A stretch of 64,000 nucleotides of DNA from NCBI RefSeq assembly GCF_000025345.1, contig NC_013757.1, positions 3,410,001-3,474,000 on the forward strand, read 5' to 3'. The notes under the pieces are model-generated. The model was given only the letters and a program-made list of their open reading frames with translations. It searched no databases and was not told the DNA's origin. This stretch comes from Geodermatophilus obscurus DSM 43160. GTDB lineage: Bacteria; Actinomycetota; Actinomycetes; Mycobacteriales; Geodermatophilaceae. Below, piece after piece: positions 54,488 to 62,836 of the stretch (the first letter of the stretch is position 1; the number at the start of each line of letters is the position of its first letter). Made by a program: the position numbers and the translations under genes.

Positions 54488-54564
54488 CCGGGCTCGCGGG
54501 GTCGCGCATGGACGCAGCACCCCCGGTCACGACGCCGACGAGCGCCGGCGAGGAGGGCTCGTGA
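54484..54564 (+). CDS. 26-codon leader ORF between cruF and the glycosyltransferase gene
   Basis: Overlaps both neighbours: its GTG uses the last bases of the cruF stop (GTGA) and its TGA overlaps the next GTG. The peptide begins VTGLAGSRMDAAPP and ends TSAGEEGS. The first 22 bases can fold as GTGACC with GGTCGC (one G-T pair). GAGGAGG is the next gene's ribosome binding site. Confidence 0.6.
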   Translation: MTGLAGSRMDAAPPVTTPTSAGEEGS

Positions 54565-55700
54565 CCGGCCGGCTGCTGCGGGTCCTCTCCGGCGCGGCCG
54601 TCGCCGGCGCGCTGCACGCGGCGGTCAACGCGGCGCTGCTGCGCCGCCCGCCGGCCGGGCCGCCACCGGTGCGCCGGCCGGTCACCGTCGTCCTCCCGGT
54701 GCGCGACGAGGAGGCGCAGGTCGGCGGCTGCCTGACCGCGGTGCTCGCCCAGCAGGGTGTGCCGGACCTGCGCGTGGTCGTGGTGGACGACGGCTCGACC
54801 GACGGCACCGCCGACGTGGTGCGCTCGGTGGCCGACCCGCGGGTGCGCCTGGTCGCCGCCGCCGACCCGCCGCCGGGCTGGCTGGGCAAGCCGCACGCCT
54901 GCGCCACCGGGGCGGCCACCGGCGAGGCAACGGACGACGGCGTGCTGGTCTTCCTCGACGCCGACGTCCGGCTGTTCCCCGACGCGGTGGCCGGCGCGGT
55001 CGCCGTCCTCGAGGCGCACGACGTGGACCTGGTCTCCCCCTGGCCGCGGCCGGTGACCGCGACCGCGGCCGAGCGCCTGGTGCAGCCGCTCGGCCCGTGG
55101 CTGTGGATCACCACCCTGCCGGTGCGGCTGGCCGAACGGTCCCGGCGACCGTCGCTGACCGCGGCCAACGGCCAGTTCCTCGTCGTCCGGCGGTCGGCGT
55201 ACGCGCGGGCCGGCGGGCACGGCGCGGTGCGCGGCGAGGTGATCGAGGACGTCGCGCTGGCGCGGGCGGTGAAACGGGCCGGTGGCCGGGCGGTGCCGGT
55301 CGACGGGTCGCGGCTGGCCGCCTGCCGGATGTACGACGGCTGGCCGGCGCTGCGGGCGGGCTACGCCAAGTCGCTGTGGGCCTCGGTCGGCGGGTCGCCG
55401 GGAGCGAGCGTGGCGGTGGCGGCCGGGCTGACCGCCGTCTGGGTGCTGCCCGCCCTCGCCGCGCTGCGCGGGTCGCGCGCCGGGCTGGTCGGCTACGCGG
55501 CGGGCGTGGCCGGGCGGGCGGTGTCGGCCGCGGCGACCGGCAGCCGGGTGTGGCCGGACTCCCTGGCGCACCCGCTGTCGATGCTGCTGTTCGACGTCCT
55601 GCTCGCCGGGTCGGTTGCGGGCAGACGGCGGGGCACGCTGTCCTGGCGCGGCCGCCCGGTCGGCGGCGTCCCGGTCACGCGGGAGACGATGGCCGGGTGA
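54561..55700 (+). CDS. Family 2 glycosyltransferase (CruG-like)
   Basis: 379 residues. GT-A fold: VVLPVRDEEAQVGGCL, VVVDDGSTDGTADV, FLDADVRLFPDA (DxD-type metal site) and EDVALARAVKRAGG, with membrane segments at the N-terminus and near the C-terminus. In this setting a CruG- or CrtQ-like carotenoid glycosyltransferase is likely. It follows cruF via the leader and overlaps the flavin reductase gene. Confidence 0.88.
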   Translation: MTGRLLRVLSGAAVAGALHAAVNAALLRRPPAGPPPVRRPVTVVLPVRDEEAQVGGCLTAVLAQQGVPDLRVVVVDDGSTDGTADVVRSVADPRVRLVAAADPPPGWLGKPHACATGAATGEATDDGVLVFLDADVRLFPDAVAGAVAVLEAHDVDLVSPWPRPVTATAAERLVQPLGPWLWITTLPVRLAERSRRPSLTAANGQFLVVRRSAYARAGGHGAVRGEVIEDVALARAVKRAGGRAVPVDGSRLAACRMYDGWPALRAGYAKSLWASVGGSPGASVAVAAGLTAVWVLPALAALRGSRAGLVGYAAGVAGRAVSAAATGSRVWPDSLAHPLSMLLFDVLLAGSVAGRRRGTLSWRGRPVGGVPVTRETMAG

Positions 55701-56347
55701 CCAGCCCGAACACCCGCGTCCACTTCGACCCGACGGCCATGGACGGCGGCGCCTTCTACCGGGTGCTCAACTCGATCGTCGTACCCCGCCCGATCGCCTG
55801 GGTGGGCACCCGCTCGGCCGAGGGGGTGGTGAACCTGGCGCCGCACTCGTTCTACACGGTGGCGTGCGTGTCCCCGCCGGTCGTGCAGTTCACCTCGGTC
55901 GGCCGCAAGGACACCCTGGACAACGTCGAGGCGACCGGCGAGTTCACCGTCAGCCTCACCCCGGAGTGGCTGTTCGAGCAGGTCAACGCCACGGGCACCG
56001 ACTTCCCGCACGGGGTCAGCGAGGCCGAGGAGGTCGGCGTGGCGCTGGAGCCGAGCGAGCGGGTCGGCGTCCCCCGCGTCGCGGAGTCACCGGTCGCCGT
56101 GGAGTGCACGTTGCACTCCACGGTCCGGCTCGGCGACAGCACGGTGGTGTTCGGCCGGGTGGAGCTGATCAGCGTGTGGGAGAGCGCCGTCGAGGGGGGC
56201 CGGCCGCGGATCGAGCGGCTGCGGCCGCTGGCCCGCCTGGGCGGCAACGAGTGGACGGCGCTGGGCGAGGTGAAGGAGATCAAGCGGATCCCCTACCGCC
56301 GGTGGTCGGAGGACCCGGCCATCGGCGAGCAGCTGCGCGGGCAGTAG
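55697..56347 (+). CDS. Flavin reductase family (FMN-binding) protein
   Basis: 216 residues. A flavin reductase-like split barrel: YRVLNSIVVPRPIAWVGTRSAEG, NLAPHSFYTVACVSPPVVQF and KDTLDNVEATGEFTVSL are FMN-site segments. It may supply reduced flavin or be a flavoprotein of unknown target. Last gene of the carotenoid operon; its 3' end converges with the PfkB gene over a 71-bp spacer. Confidence 0.9.
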   Translation: MTSPNTRVHFDPTAMDGGAFYRVLNSIVVPRPIAWVGTRSAEGVVNLAPHSFYTVACVSPPVVQFTSVGRKDTLDNVEATGEFTVSLTPEWLFEQVNATGTDFPHGVSEAEEVGVALEPSERVGVPRVAESPVAVECTLHSTVRLGDSTVVFGRVELISVWESAVEGGRPRIERLRPLARLGGNEWTALGEVKEIKRIPYRRWSEDPAIGEQLRGQ

Positions 56348-56418
56348 CCGGCACCACTGCGGCGGAATCGGGCTCCGGTCAGCCGTCCGGACCCCGGCTT
56401 CCCCGCAACTGCGCGGGC

Positions 56419-57396
56419 TCAACCGGGCAGGTGCGCGGCGATCTCGTCGGCGGCGTCCGTGCCGAACGCGGCGGCGAAGCGCTCGAGGAAGGGCTCGCGC
56501 CGCAGCTCGTACTCCTGGGTGCCGATGACCTCGACCGCCTCGGTGGCGACCGCCGACCCCAGCTGGGTGGCCCGCTCCAGGCTCAACCCCCACACCCGGC
56601 CGGCGATGAACCCGGCGCGCAGCGCGTCACCGCCACCGGTGGGCTCGACCGGCTTGGTCTCCGGGACGGCGATCACCTCGATCGGCTCGGCCCCGGCCTG
56701 CCGCACGAGCACGCCGTCGGCCGCCCGCGTGGTGATCCAGGTGCCGACCCGGTCGAGCACCTCGCCATCGCTCCAGCCGGTCTTCTGCAGCAGCAGGGCG
56801 GCCTCGTACTCGTTGGTGAACAGCAGGTCGGCGCCGTCGACCAGGTCGCGGATCATCTCGCCGTCGGCCCAGGCCAGCTGCTGGCTGGGGTCGGCGACGA
56901 AGGCGTAGCCGCGGTCCCGGCACTCGCGGGTGTGGCGCACCATCGCCGTCGGGTCGTTGGGTCCGACGACGACCAGGTCCAGCCCGCCCACGCGCTCGGC
57001 GACCGGGGCCAGCTCGATAGAGCAGGCCTCCGACATCGCGCCCGAGTAGAACGACGCGATCTGGTTGTTGACCGCGTCCGTCGTGCAGACGAAGCGAGCG
57101 GTGTGCTTGAGCTCCGACCAGTGCACGCTGGCGGTGTCGACGCCGTGCCGGGTCAGCCAGGCGTCGTAGTCGGCGAAGTCGCTGCCGACCGCGCCCACCA
57201 GCACCGGCGCGAGCCCGAGCAGGCCCAGCCCGTAGGCCATGTTGGCCCCGGCGCCGCCACGGTGCTGCACCAGGTCGTCGACCAGGAACGACAGCGACAC
57301 GTTCTCCATCTGTCCCTCGACGAACTGCTCGGTGAACTTCCCCGGGAAGGTCATCAGGTGGTCGGTGGCGATGGAGCCGGTGACGACGACGGGCAC
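56419..57396 (-). CDS. PfkB family carbohydrate/nucleoside kinase
   Basis: 325 residues from GTG 57396. The ribokinase fold: VVTGSIATDHLMTF, the substrate signature RGGAGANMAYGLGLLG and the ATP/anion-hole motif PTGGGDALRAGF with the catalytic Asp. The sequence resembles the actinobacterial adenosine-kinase-like group, so the substrate may be a nucleoside, but sugars cannot be excluded. Confidence 0.9.
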   Translation of the reverse strand: MPVVVTGSIATDHLMTFPGKFTEQFVEGQMENVSLSFLVDDLVQHRGGAGANMAYGLGLLGLAPVLVGAVGSDFADYDAWLTRHGVDTASVHWSELKHTARFVCTTDAVNNQIASFYSGAMSEACSIELAPVAERVGGLDLVVVGPNDPTAMVRHTRECRDRGYAFVADPSQQLAWADGEMIRDLVDGADLLFTNEYEAALLLQKTGWSDGEVLDRVGTWITTRAADGVLVRQAGAEPIEVIAVPETKPVEPTGGGDALRAGFIAGRVWGLSLERATQLGSAVATEAVEVIGTQEYELRREPFLERFAAAFGTDAADEIAAHLPG

Positions 57397-57492
57397 GGGG
57401 GCGCTCCCTCGGGATGGCGTGCGGCGGGACGCCCGGTGGACGTCGGAAGACGACGTCAACACCTTAGGAGCCGCCGGGGCACCGCGCCCGCG

Positions 57493-57666
57493 GCCACCTG
57501 TCAGGGTCCCGCCGGCTCCGTCCCGGGCCGGCCCCGTCCAGAATTTCGCCGCGGGCCCCGTCCCGGGCACCGCCCCGAGCTCGCGAGAGGTGGGGAGGAC
57601 GGCGGCCACCCTTCAGGGGCCCGCGCCGAGCGTGCGAGGCGTGGGGGGAGGGTGGTCCTTCCCTCA
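57493..57666 (-). repeat. Hairpin element, copy 12 (3' of the CDP-alcohol transferase gene)
   Basis: The unit at the stop codon has outer stem CCACCCT (57606-57612) with AGGGTGG (57649-57655), inner stem CCCGCGCC (57620-57627) with GGCGTGGG, and loop GAGCGTGCGA. A second copy (loop GAGCTCGCGA) and fragments extend left to 57493. The rest of the spacer to the PfkB start is empty. Confidence 0.75.
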
Positions 57667-58320
57667 GTCGGCCAGCGCCCGCCTCAGCGCCGTCCCGAGC
57701 TGGGCGACGCCGACGACGCCGAGCAGGCAGCCGACCGCCGTCCCGCAGGTGACCACGGCCCCGGCCCACCCGAACCCGGCCACCACCCCGGCCCCGCCGA
57801 GGGTGAAGCCGGTCATCACCACCCGGGTGGGGCGCTCCCAGACCGACAGCTCCCCGGTCTCGGTGACGCCGGCCTGCCCGGCCCGGGCGCGCAGGTAGTC
57901 CGGCAGCCAGCACAGCGCGCCGAACGCCGCGGCCAGCCAGCCGGGGGCGCCGGCGACCCACAGCGCGGCGGCGAACGCGCCCTCGCCGAGCCGGTCGACG
58001 GCCGAGTCGAGGACGAAGCCGCGGCGCGACGCCCGACCGGTGGCGATCGCGAGCGCACCGTCCAACCCGTCGAGGACGGCGGAGAACCCGACGAGCACCC
58101 CGGCGAGCACCAGCCACGGACCGCCGGCCGCGGCCGGGACGACAGCGGCCACGGCGACGAGCAGCCCCCCGGCGGTCACCGCGACCGGCGGCAGCCCGGC
58201 GAACCGGCGGGCCAGCGCGTACACCCCGGACAACCAGCCGTGCACCAGCCGGCTGGTCGTGGGGTCGGCCCCGCCGTGCCACGTCGACCAGGCGGCGAGG
58301 TACTCCTCGCGGCTCAGCAC
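57664..58320 (-). CDS. CDP-alcohol phosphatidyltransferase family protein
   Basis: 218 residues from GTG 58320, after a GGAG site eight bases away. Six hydrophobic segments and the signature DGLDGALAIATGRASRRG-FVLDSAVDR, in which the spaced Asp residues bind the metal and CDP. Members make phospholipids from CDP-diacylglycerol or use inositol or related alcohols; the alcohol is not evident. GTG 58347 is an alternative start. Confidence 0.85.
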   Translation of the reverse strand: MLSREEYLAAWSTWHGGADPTTSRLVHGWLSGVYALARRFAGLPPVAVTAGGLLVAVAAVVPAAAGGPWLVLAGVLVGFSAVLDGLDGALAIATGRASRRGFVLDSAVDRLGEGAFAAALWVAGAPGWLAAAFGALCWLPDYLRARAGQAGVTETGELSVWERPTRVVMTGFTLGGAGVVAGFGWAGAVVTCGTAVGCLLGVVGVAQLGTALRRALAD

Positions 58321-58377
58321 GGCGCCCGCTCCACGAGCGCAGTCCACCAGGCTGCGGCGGACGGGGACAGTGGTGGG

Positions 58378-59187
58378 GTGCTCGCCGGTCTGTCCCCCGC
58401 TCGCCGCCGCCTCGTCGTCACCGTGCTGGCCCTCGTCGTCGTCGCCGTCCTGGTCACCGGCGCAACCCTCCTGCTCGGGCGGCTGTCGGGCGCTGCCGGC
58501 AGGGAGCCGGTGTCGCAGTCGGAGCCCGGGCCGGTGCTGCTGGTGCCCGGCTACGGCGGCTCCACCGCGTCGCTGCAGCCGCTGGCCGACCGGCTGGCCG
58601 CCGAGGGGCGCGACGCCACGGTGGTCGCCGTCCCCGGGAACGGCACCGGCGACCTCGGCGGGTCCGCCGACGTGCTGGACGAGGCCGTCGACGCGGCGCT
58701 GGAGCGCACCGGCGCGAACAGCGTGGACGTCGTCGGTTACTCCGCCGGTGGCGTCGTCGCCCGGCTGTGGGCGGCCGACGGCGGCGCGGACGTCGCCCGC
58801 CGCATCGTCACGCTCGGCTCCCCCCACCACGGCACCACGCTGGCCGACCTGGCCGGCTCGCTGTCCCCGGACCAGTGCCCGGAGGCGTGTCGGCAGCTCG
58901 CCACCGGCAGCCCGCTGCTGATCCACCTCAACGCCGGTGACGAGACACCGGAGGGGCCCGCCTGGGTGTCGATCTGGACGACGCAGGACGAGACCGTGAC
59001 TCCGCCGGAGTCCGCGCGGCTGGAGGGCGCGCTCGAGCTGCCGGTGCAGTCGGTCTGCGCCGACGCTCGCGTCGCCCACGGCGACCTGCCGCGCCACCCG
59101 CTGGTCCAGGCGATGGTGCTCGAACAGCTCGGGGTCGCCGCTCCGGCCGCGCTGGGCCCCGAGGACTGCGCCCGGTTGAGCGGCTGA
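58378..59187 (+). CDS. Secreted alpha/beta-hydrolase lipase-like protein
   Basis: 269 residues from GTG 58378. An N-terminal membrane anchor or signal (VVTVLALVVVAVLVTGATLL) is followed by an alpha/beta-hydrolase domain: VLLVPGYGGSTAS (oxyanion loop) and VVGYSAGGVVARL, with Ser near residue 122 as nucleophile. Four to six Cys in the C-terminal half could form disulfides. An esterase or lipase acting outside the membrane is the best reading. Confidence 0.87.
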   Translation: MLAGLSPARRRLVVTVLALVVVAVLVTGATLLLGRLSGAAGREPVSQSEPGPVLLVPGYGGSTASLQPLADRLAAEGRDATVVAVPGNGTGDLGGSADVLDEAVDAALERTGANSVDVVGYSAGGVVARLWAADGGADVARRIVTLGSPHHGTTLADLAGSLSPDQCPEACRQLATGSPLLIHLNAGDETPEGPAWVSIWTTQDETVTPPESARLEGALELPVQSVCADARVAHGDLPRHPLVQAMVLEQLGVAAPAALGPEDCARLSG

Positions 59188-59220
59188 GGGCAGGTCCCCT
59201 CGAAGCGGGCGTCAGCAGCG

Positions 59221-59251
59221 TTGACACATGCAGGTGAATGCCTGCATCATG
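59221..59251 (+). promoter_or_regulatory. Promoter and operator of the ArsR-SRPBCC gene
   Basis: TTGACA (59221-59226) is a good -35. A perfect 7-bp inverted repeat ATGCAGG (59228-59234) / CCTGCAT (59241-59247) lies just after it, before a weak -10. An ArsR dimer bound here would block transcription of its own gene. Confidence 0.65.
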
Positions 59252-60055
59252 CTGGTCGTGGCGGCGGAGACCCGGGACGTGGACCAGGTCTTCAAGGCCC
59301 TGGCCGACCCCACCCGGCGGCTGTTCCTCGACCGGCTGCGCGAGCAGGACGGTCAGACGCTGGGCGAGCTCTGCACCCGGCTCGGCATGGCCCGCCAATC
59401 GGCCACCCAGCACCTCGACGTCCTCGTCCGCGCGGGCCTGGTCACCGTGGTCCGCCGCGGCCGGGAGCGGCTGCACTTCCTCAACCCGGCACCCCTGCAC
59501 GACATCGGGGAGCGCTGGATCTCGTCGTTCGACCGACCCCGCCTGGCGGCGCTCTCCGCCATCCGGTCCCGAGCAGAGGAGTACGCGATGACCGAGTCCG
59601 TCCCGACCTACGTGTACGTCACCTACATCCGCGCCGGCGCCGAGCAGGTGTGGCACGCGCTCACCGACGCAGACCTCACCGCCCGCTACTGGGGGCACGC
59701 GAACGTCTCCGACTGGCGGCCCGGCTCGCGCTGGGAGCACCGGCGCTCCGGCGCGGTCGACGTGGCCGGCCGCGTGCTCGAGGCCGATCCACCGCGGCGC
59801 CTGGTCATCACATTCGGAGCGCCGGACGGCGACGAGCCCCCGGGCGGCGACTCGGTCGTGACCTTCGTCCTCGAGGAGCAGGGCGGGATCGTCCGGCTCA
59901 CCGTCACCCACGAGAACCTGGCCGACGCGAAGGCGCTCGGGGAGATCTCGCACGGCTGGCCCGCGGTGCTGGCCAACCTCAAGTCGCTGCTGGAGACCGG
60001 CGAGGTGCTGCCCGCGGCCCCGTGGGAGATGGCGCCGGCCGGGCAGTCGTCGTGA
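59249..60055 (+). CDS. ArsR-type regulator fused to an SRPBCC (AHSA1) domain
   Basis: About 268 residues. A winged helix-turn-helix ArsR domain (DQVFKALADPTRRLFLDRL, then MARQSATQHLDVLVRAGLV) fused to an AHSA1/SRPBCC lipid- or ligand-binding domain that starts near YVYVTYIRAGAEQVW. No metal-binding Cys is apparent in the HTH. ATG 59228 is in frame but lies in the inverted repeat, so ATG 59249 (or GTG 59258) is preferred; the mRNA may be leaderless. It probably controls itself and the gene that follows by overlap. Confidence 0.88.
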   Translation: MLVVAAETRDVDQVFKALADPTRRLFLDRLREQDGQTLGELCTRLGMARQSATQHLDVLVRAGLVTVVRRGRERLHFLNPAPLHDIGERWISSFDRPRLAALSAIRSRAEEYAMTESVPTYVYVTYIRAGAEQVWHALTDADLTARYWGHANVSDWRPGSRWEHRRSGAVDVAGRVLEADPPRRLVITFGAPDGDEPPGGDSVVTFVLEEQGGIVRLTVTHENLADAKALGEISHGWPAVLANLKSLLETGEVLPAAPWEMAPAGQSS

Positions 60056-60654
60056 CGGGCACGGTGTCACTCCCGCTCACCGCAGAGATCGCTCTCTTCG
60101 CGCGCGCCGCCGGCTACGCGCTGGAGAGCCTGGCGGAGGTTTCCGACGCCGACCTCGGGCGGCCCACGCCCTGCGGCGACTGGGACCTGCGGACGCTGCT
60201 GCTGCACCTCGCCGACACCGCCGACGGTCTCACCGGCCTGGCCCTCACCGGCGAGCTGGCCCTGCCCTCTCTCCCCCGCACGGACGACGCGGACCCCGCG
60301 GCCGTCGCCCGGGACCGCCTGCTGCGCCTGCTCGACGCCCTCACGTCGGCCGCCGCGGACGACCGGCCGGGCGATCAGGACCGCGCCGCGCACGCTCTGG
60401 CGGCCGCGCGCGGCGGCGCGATCGAAGTCGCCCTCCACGGCTGGGACGTCGCCACGGCCTGCAGCTCGGGACGCGCCATGCCGCCCGGGCTCGCCACCGC
60501 GCTCCTGCAGGCGGCGACCTCGCTGGTGGAGGACGGCGCCCGCCCGGGCCTGTTCGCCGCGCCCGTGTCCGTGCCGCCGGACGCGGGCCCGGAGGACCGC
60601 CTGGTCGCCTTCCTCGGCCGTCGGCCCGCGGCGGGTCCCCACGGCTGGAGCTGA
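60052..60654 (+). CDS. Maleylpyruvate isomerase/DinB-like (TIGR03086-type) protein
   Basis: 200 residues. A four-helix DinB-like bundle: PLTAEIALFARAAGYALESL, then TPCGDWDLRTLLLHLADTADG with the metal-binding His, and VALHGWDVATACSSG near the end. The family includes mycothiol-dependent enzymes. Substrate unknown. It overlaps the ArsR-SRPBCC gene by 4 bp, so both are one operon. Confidence 0.87.
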   Translation: MTGTVSLPLTAEIALFARAAGYALESLAEVSDADLGRPTPCGDWDLRTLLLHLADTADGLTGLALTGELALPSLPRTDDADPAAVARDRLLRLLDALTSAAADDRPGDQDRAAHALAAARGGAIEVALHGWDVATACSSGRAMPPGLATALLQAATSLVEDGARPGLFAAPVSVPPDAGPEDRLVAFLGRRPAAGPHGWS

Positions 60655-60662
60655 GCCCCGCG

Positions 60663-61110
60663 GCGAGGAGGGCATCGGCGCCACGATCACGGGCCGGAAC
60701 GTGTGTCCGGCCCGGTTCGCGGCCCGTGGGACGGCAGCGACTGGACCGGCTGGTGGGGCCCGGAGCCGCCCTACCACCACCCGGTCTTCGTCCTGACCCA
60801 CCACGCGCGCAACCCGGTGGAGGTGGCCGGCGGCACGACGTCCACCTTCGTTCCCGAAGGCATCGAGTCCGCGCTGGAGCAGGCGTTCGCCGCGGCCGGT
60901 GGCCCGGACGTCCGGTTGGGCGGTGGACCGGCCACCGTGCAGCAGTACCTGCGCGCGGGCCTGGTCGACGAGCTGGACATCGCCGTCGTGCCGGTGCTGC
61001 TCGGCAGGGGCGAGCGGCTTCTCGACGGTCTGGAGGGAGCGCCGCCGCTGGAGTGCGCCGAGGTCGTCGCGTCGCCGTCCGTGGCGCACATCTGCACGGT
61101 GCGCCGCTAG
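60663..61110 (+). pseudogene. Truncated, frameshifted dihydrofolate reductase-like gene
   Basis: From GTG 60703 to 61110 the frame gives 135 residues reading GPWDGSDWTGWWGPEPPYHHP, in pieces FVLTHHARNPVE and VRLGGGPATVQQYLRAG, matching the C-terminal two-thirds of RibD-C-like dihydrofolate reductases (normally about 185-200 residues). The preceding homologous piece GIGATITGRN lies at about 60671-60700 in another frame; two extra bases appear to separate them. The N-terminal third is missing. It is therefore probably a broken gene. Confidence 0.65.
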
Positions 61111-61919
61111 CTCGTGACGTCCTTGGTGGTGAAGTTCGCCCAGGCCGCGGCCAGCAGCACGCCGACGTAGAGACCCTGCAGCGCCAGCCCGCGCACGACG
61201 TCCCGCCACAGGATCGGGTCGCGGAACAGGTCGACGAACGCCAGCCAGTACCGGGTGGGCAGGTAGGGCGCGATCGGTGAGGCGGCGTCCAGGGTGAACA
61301 GCAGCGAGGAGGTGACCAGCACGGCGAGCGCGCCGAGCGCGGCGGCCAGCGGCGAGTCGGTGAGCGTGGAGAAGAACAGCCCGAAGGCGGCGACGCCGAG
61401 CATGGAGACCGTGACGTAGCCGATGGCCATGAGGCTGCGGCCCGCCAGCTCCTGCTGCGACAGCGAGGTGCCCGACACCGACGTACCGCCGCCGACGGGC
61501 TGGGTGTCGAACAGCGTCGTCCCCACGACGTAGCCCACGCCCGCCACCACCAGCACGGTGACCAGCACGAACGCCATGAGCGCGACCAGCTTGGCGACCA
61601 GCAGCCGGGTGCGCCCGGACGGCCGGACCAGCAGGTAGCGCAGCGTGCCGGCCTGCGCCTCGCCAGCGACGGCGTCCCCGGCGACGACGGCGACCGCGAT
61701 GGGCAGAAACAGCGGCAGCACGATGGCCAGCGCCGCGAGCGGGAACAGCGCGCCGTTGGTCAGGACGGCGGACAGGAACGGCGGCCCCTCTCCCGGCCGG
61801 GGCGCGAGGTCGGTCAGCTGCAGCAGGACGGCGACCAGCACCGGCAGCGCGTTGAGGACGGCGATCGTCACCCAGGTGCGGGGACGGCGGAACAGCTTGC
61901 GCAGCTCGACGCCGATCAC
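61107..61919 (-). CDS. ABC-2 type transporter permease
   Basis: 270 residues from GTG 61919. Six membrane helices; the initial VIGVELRKLFRRPRTW and GEAQAGTLRYLLVRPSGRTRLLVAKL are typical ABC-2 permease segments. It overlaps the ATPase stop by 4 bp and would form an exporter with it. It ends convergent with the broken reductase gene. Confidence 0.9.
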   Translation of the reverse strand: MIGVELRKLFRRPRTWVTIAVLNALPVLVAVLLQLTDLAPRPGEGPPFLSAVLTNGALFPLAALAIVLPLFLPIAVAVVAGDAVAGEAQAGTLRYLLVRPSGRTRLLVAKLVALMAFVLVTVLVVAGVGYVVGTTLFDTQPVGGGTSVSGTSLSQQELAGRSLMAIGYVTVSMLGVAAFGLFFSTLTDSPLAAALGALAVLVTSSLLFTLDAASPIAPYLPTRYWLAFVDLFRDPILWRDVVRGLALQGLYVGVLLAAAWANFTTKDVTS

Positions 61920-62836
61920 CGGACCGCCTCCACCCGGTCGGCGCTGGTGCCGGCCGCGGCGAGGACGACCTCCTCCAGGGTGGGCCGCTGCAGCGCCAGC
62001 CCCGTCACCGGCACCCCCGCGCCCACGAGCAGTGCGTTGACCTCGGCCGGGTCGGTGCCGCGCACCACCACCCGCGAGCCCTCGACCCCGAGCACCCGCC
62101 CGTCGAGCACCGCCCGCACCCGGTCGGCGGCCGGGGTGTCCACCACCGTCGCGCCGGTGGGCGCGGTCAGCCGGGCCAGCTCGTCCTGCAGCACCAGCCG
62201 GCCGCGGTCGAGCACGCCGACGCGGGTGCACAGCTGCTCGACCTCGGCCAGCAGGTGGCTGGAGAGGAACACCGTCGTCCCGCCGCGGTTCAGCTCGAGC
62301 AGCAGGTCGCGGATCTCGTGGATCCCCTGCGGGTCCAGGCCGTTGGTCGGCTCGTCGAGCACCAGGAGCTCGGGACGGCGCAGCAGCGCGGCGGCCAGCC
62401 CCAGCCGCTGCCGCATGCCGAGGGAGTAGGCGCGCACCGGCCGGCGGTCGATGCCGCCGAGCCCCACCTGCTCGAGCACCTCGTCGATCCGCGCCCGGCG
62501 GGTGCGCCGGGAGCCGCCCGGCCCGGCGGCGTCGATCAGCCCGAGGTTGGCCCGCCCGGACAGGTGCCCGTGGTGCGCCGGCCCCTCGACCAGCGCGCCG
62601 ACGCGTGGCAGCACCCGGCGGCCGGCGCGCGGCATCCGCCCGCCCAGCAGCTCGACCTCGCCGGCCGTCGGCAGCACCAGGCCCAGCAGCATCCGCACCG
62701 TCGTCGTCTTGCCCGAGCCGTTGGCGCCGAGGAACCCGTAGACGTCGCCGGCGCGGACGTCGAGGTCGATGCCGTCGACCGCGCGCAGCCGGCCGTAGCG
62801 CTTGACCAGCCCCCGGGTGCGGATCACCGCCGTCAC
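61916..62836 (-). CDS. ABC transporter ATP-binding protein
   Basis: 306 residues. Walker A GANGSGKTT (near 36), signature YSLGMRQRLGLA, Walker B LLVLDEPTNGLD and H-loop LSSHLL, with a C-terminal segment beyond the nucleotide-binding domain, as in CcmA/YxlF-type exporters. Coupled to the permease and to a LolA-like protein. Substrate not evident. Confidence 0.93.
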   Translation of the reverse strand: MTAVIRTRGLVKRYGRLRAVDGIDLDVRAGDVYGFLGANGSGKTTTVRMLLGLVLPTAGEVELLGGRMPRAGRRVLPRVGALVEGPAHHGHLSGRANLGLIDAAGPGGSRRTRRARIDEVLEQVGLGGIDRRPVRAYSLGMRQRLGLAAALLRRPELLVLDEPTNGLDPQGIHEIRDLLLELNRGGTTVFLSSHLLAEVEQLCTRVGVLDRGRLVLQDELARLTAPTGATVVDTPAADRVRAVLDGRVLGVEGSRVVVRGTDPAEVNALLVGAGVPVTGLALQRPTLEEVVLAAAGTSADRVEAVR

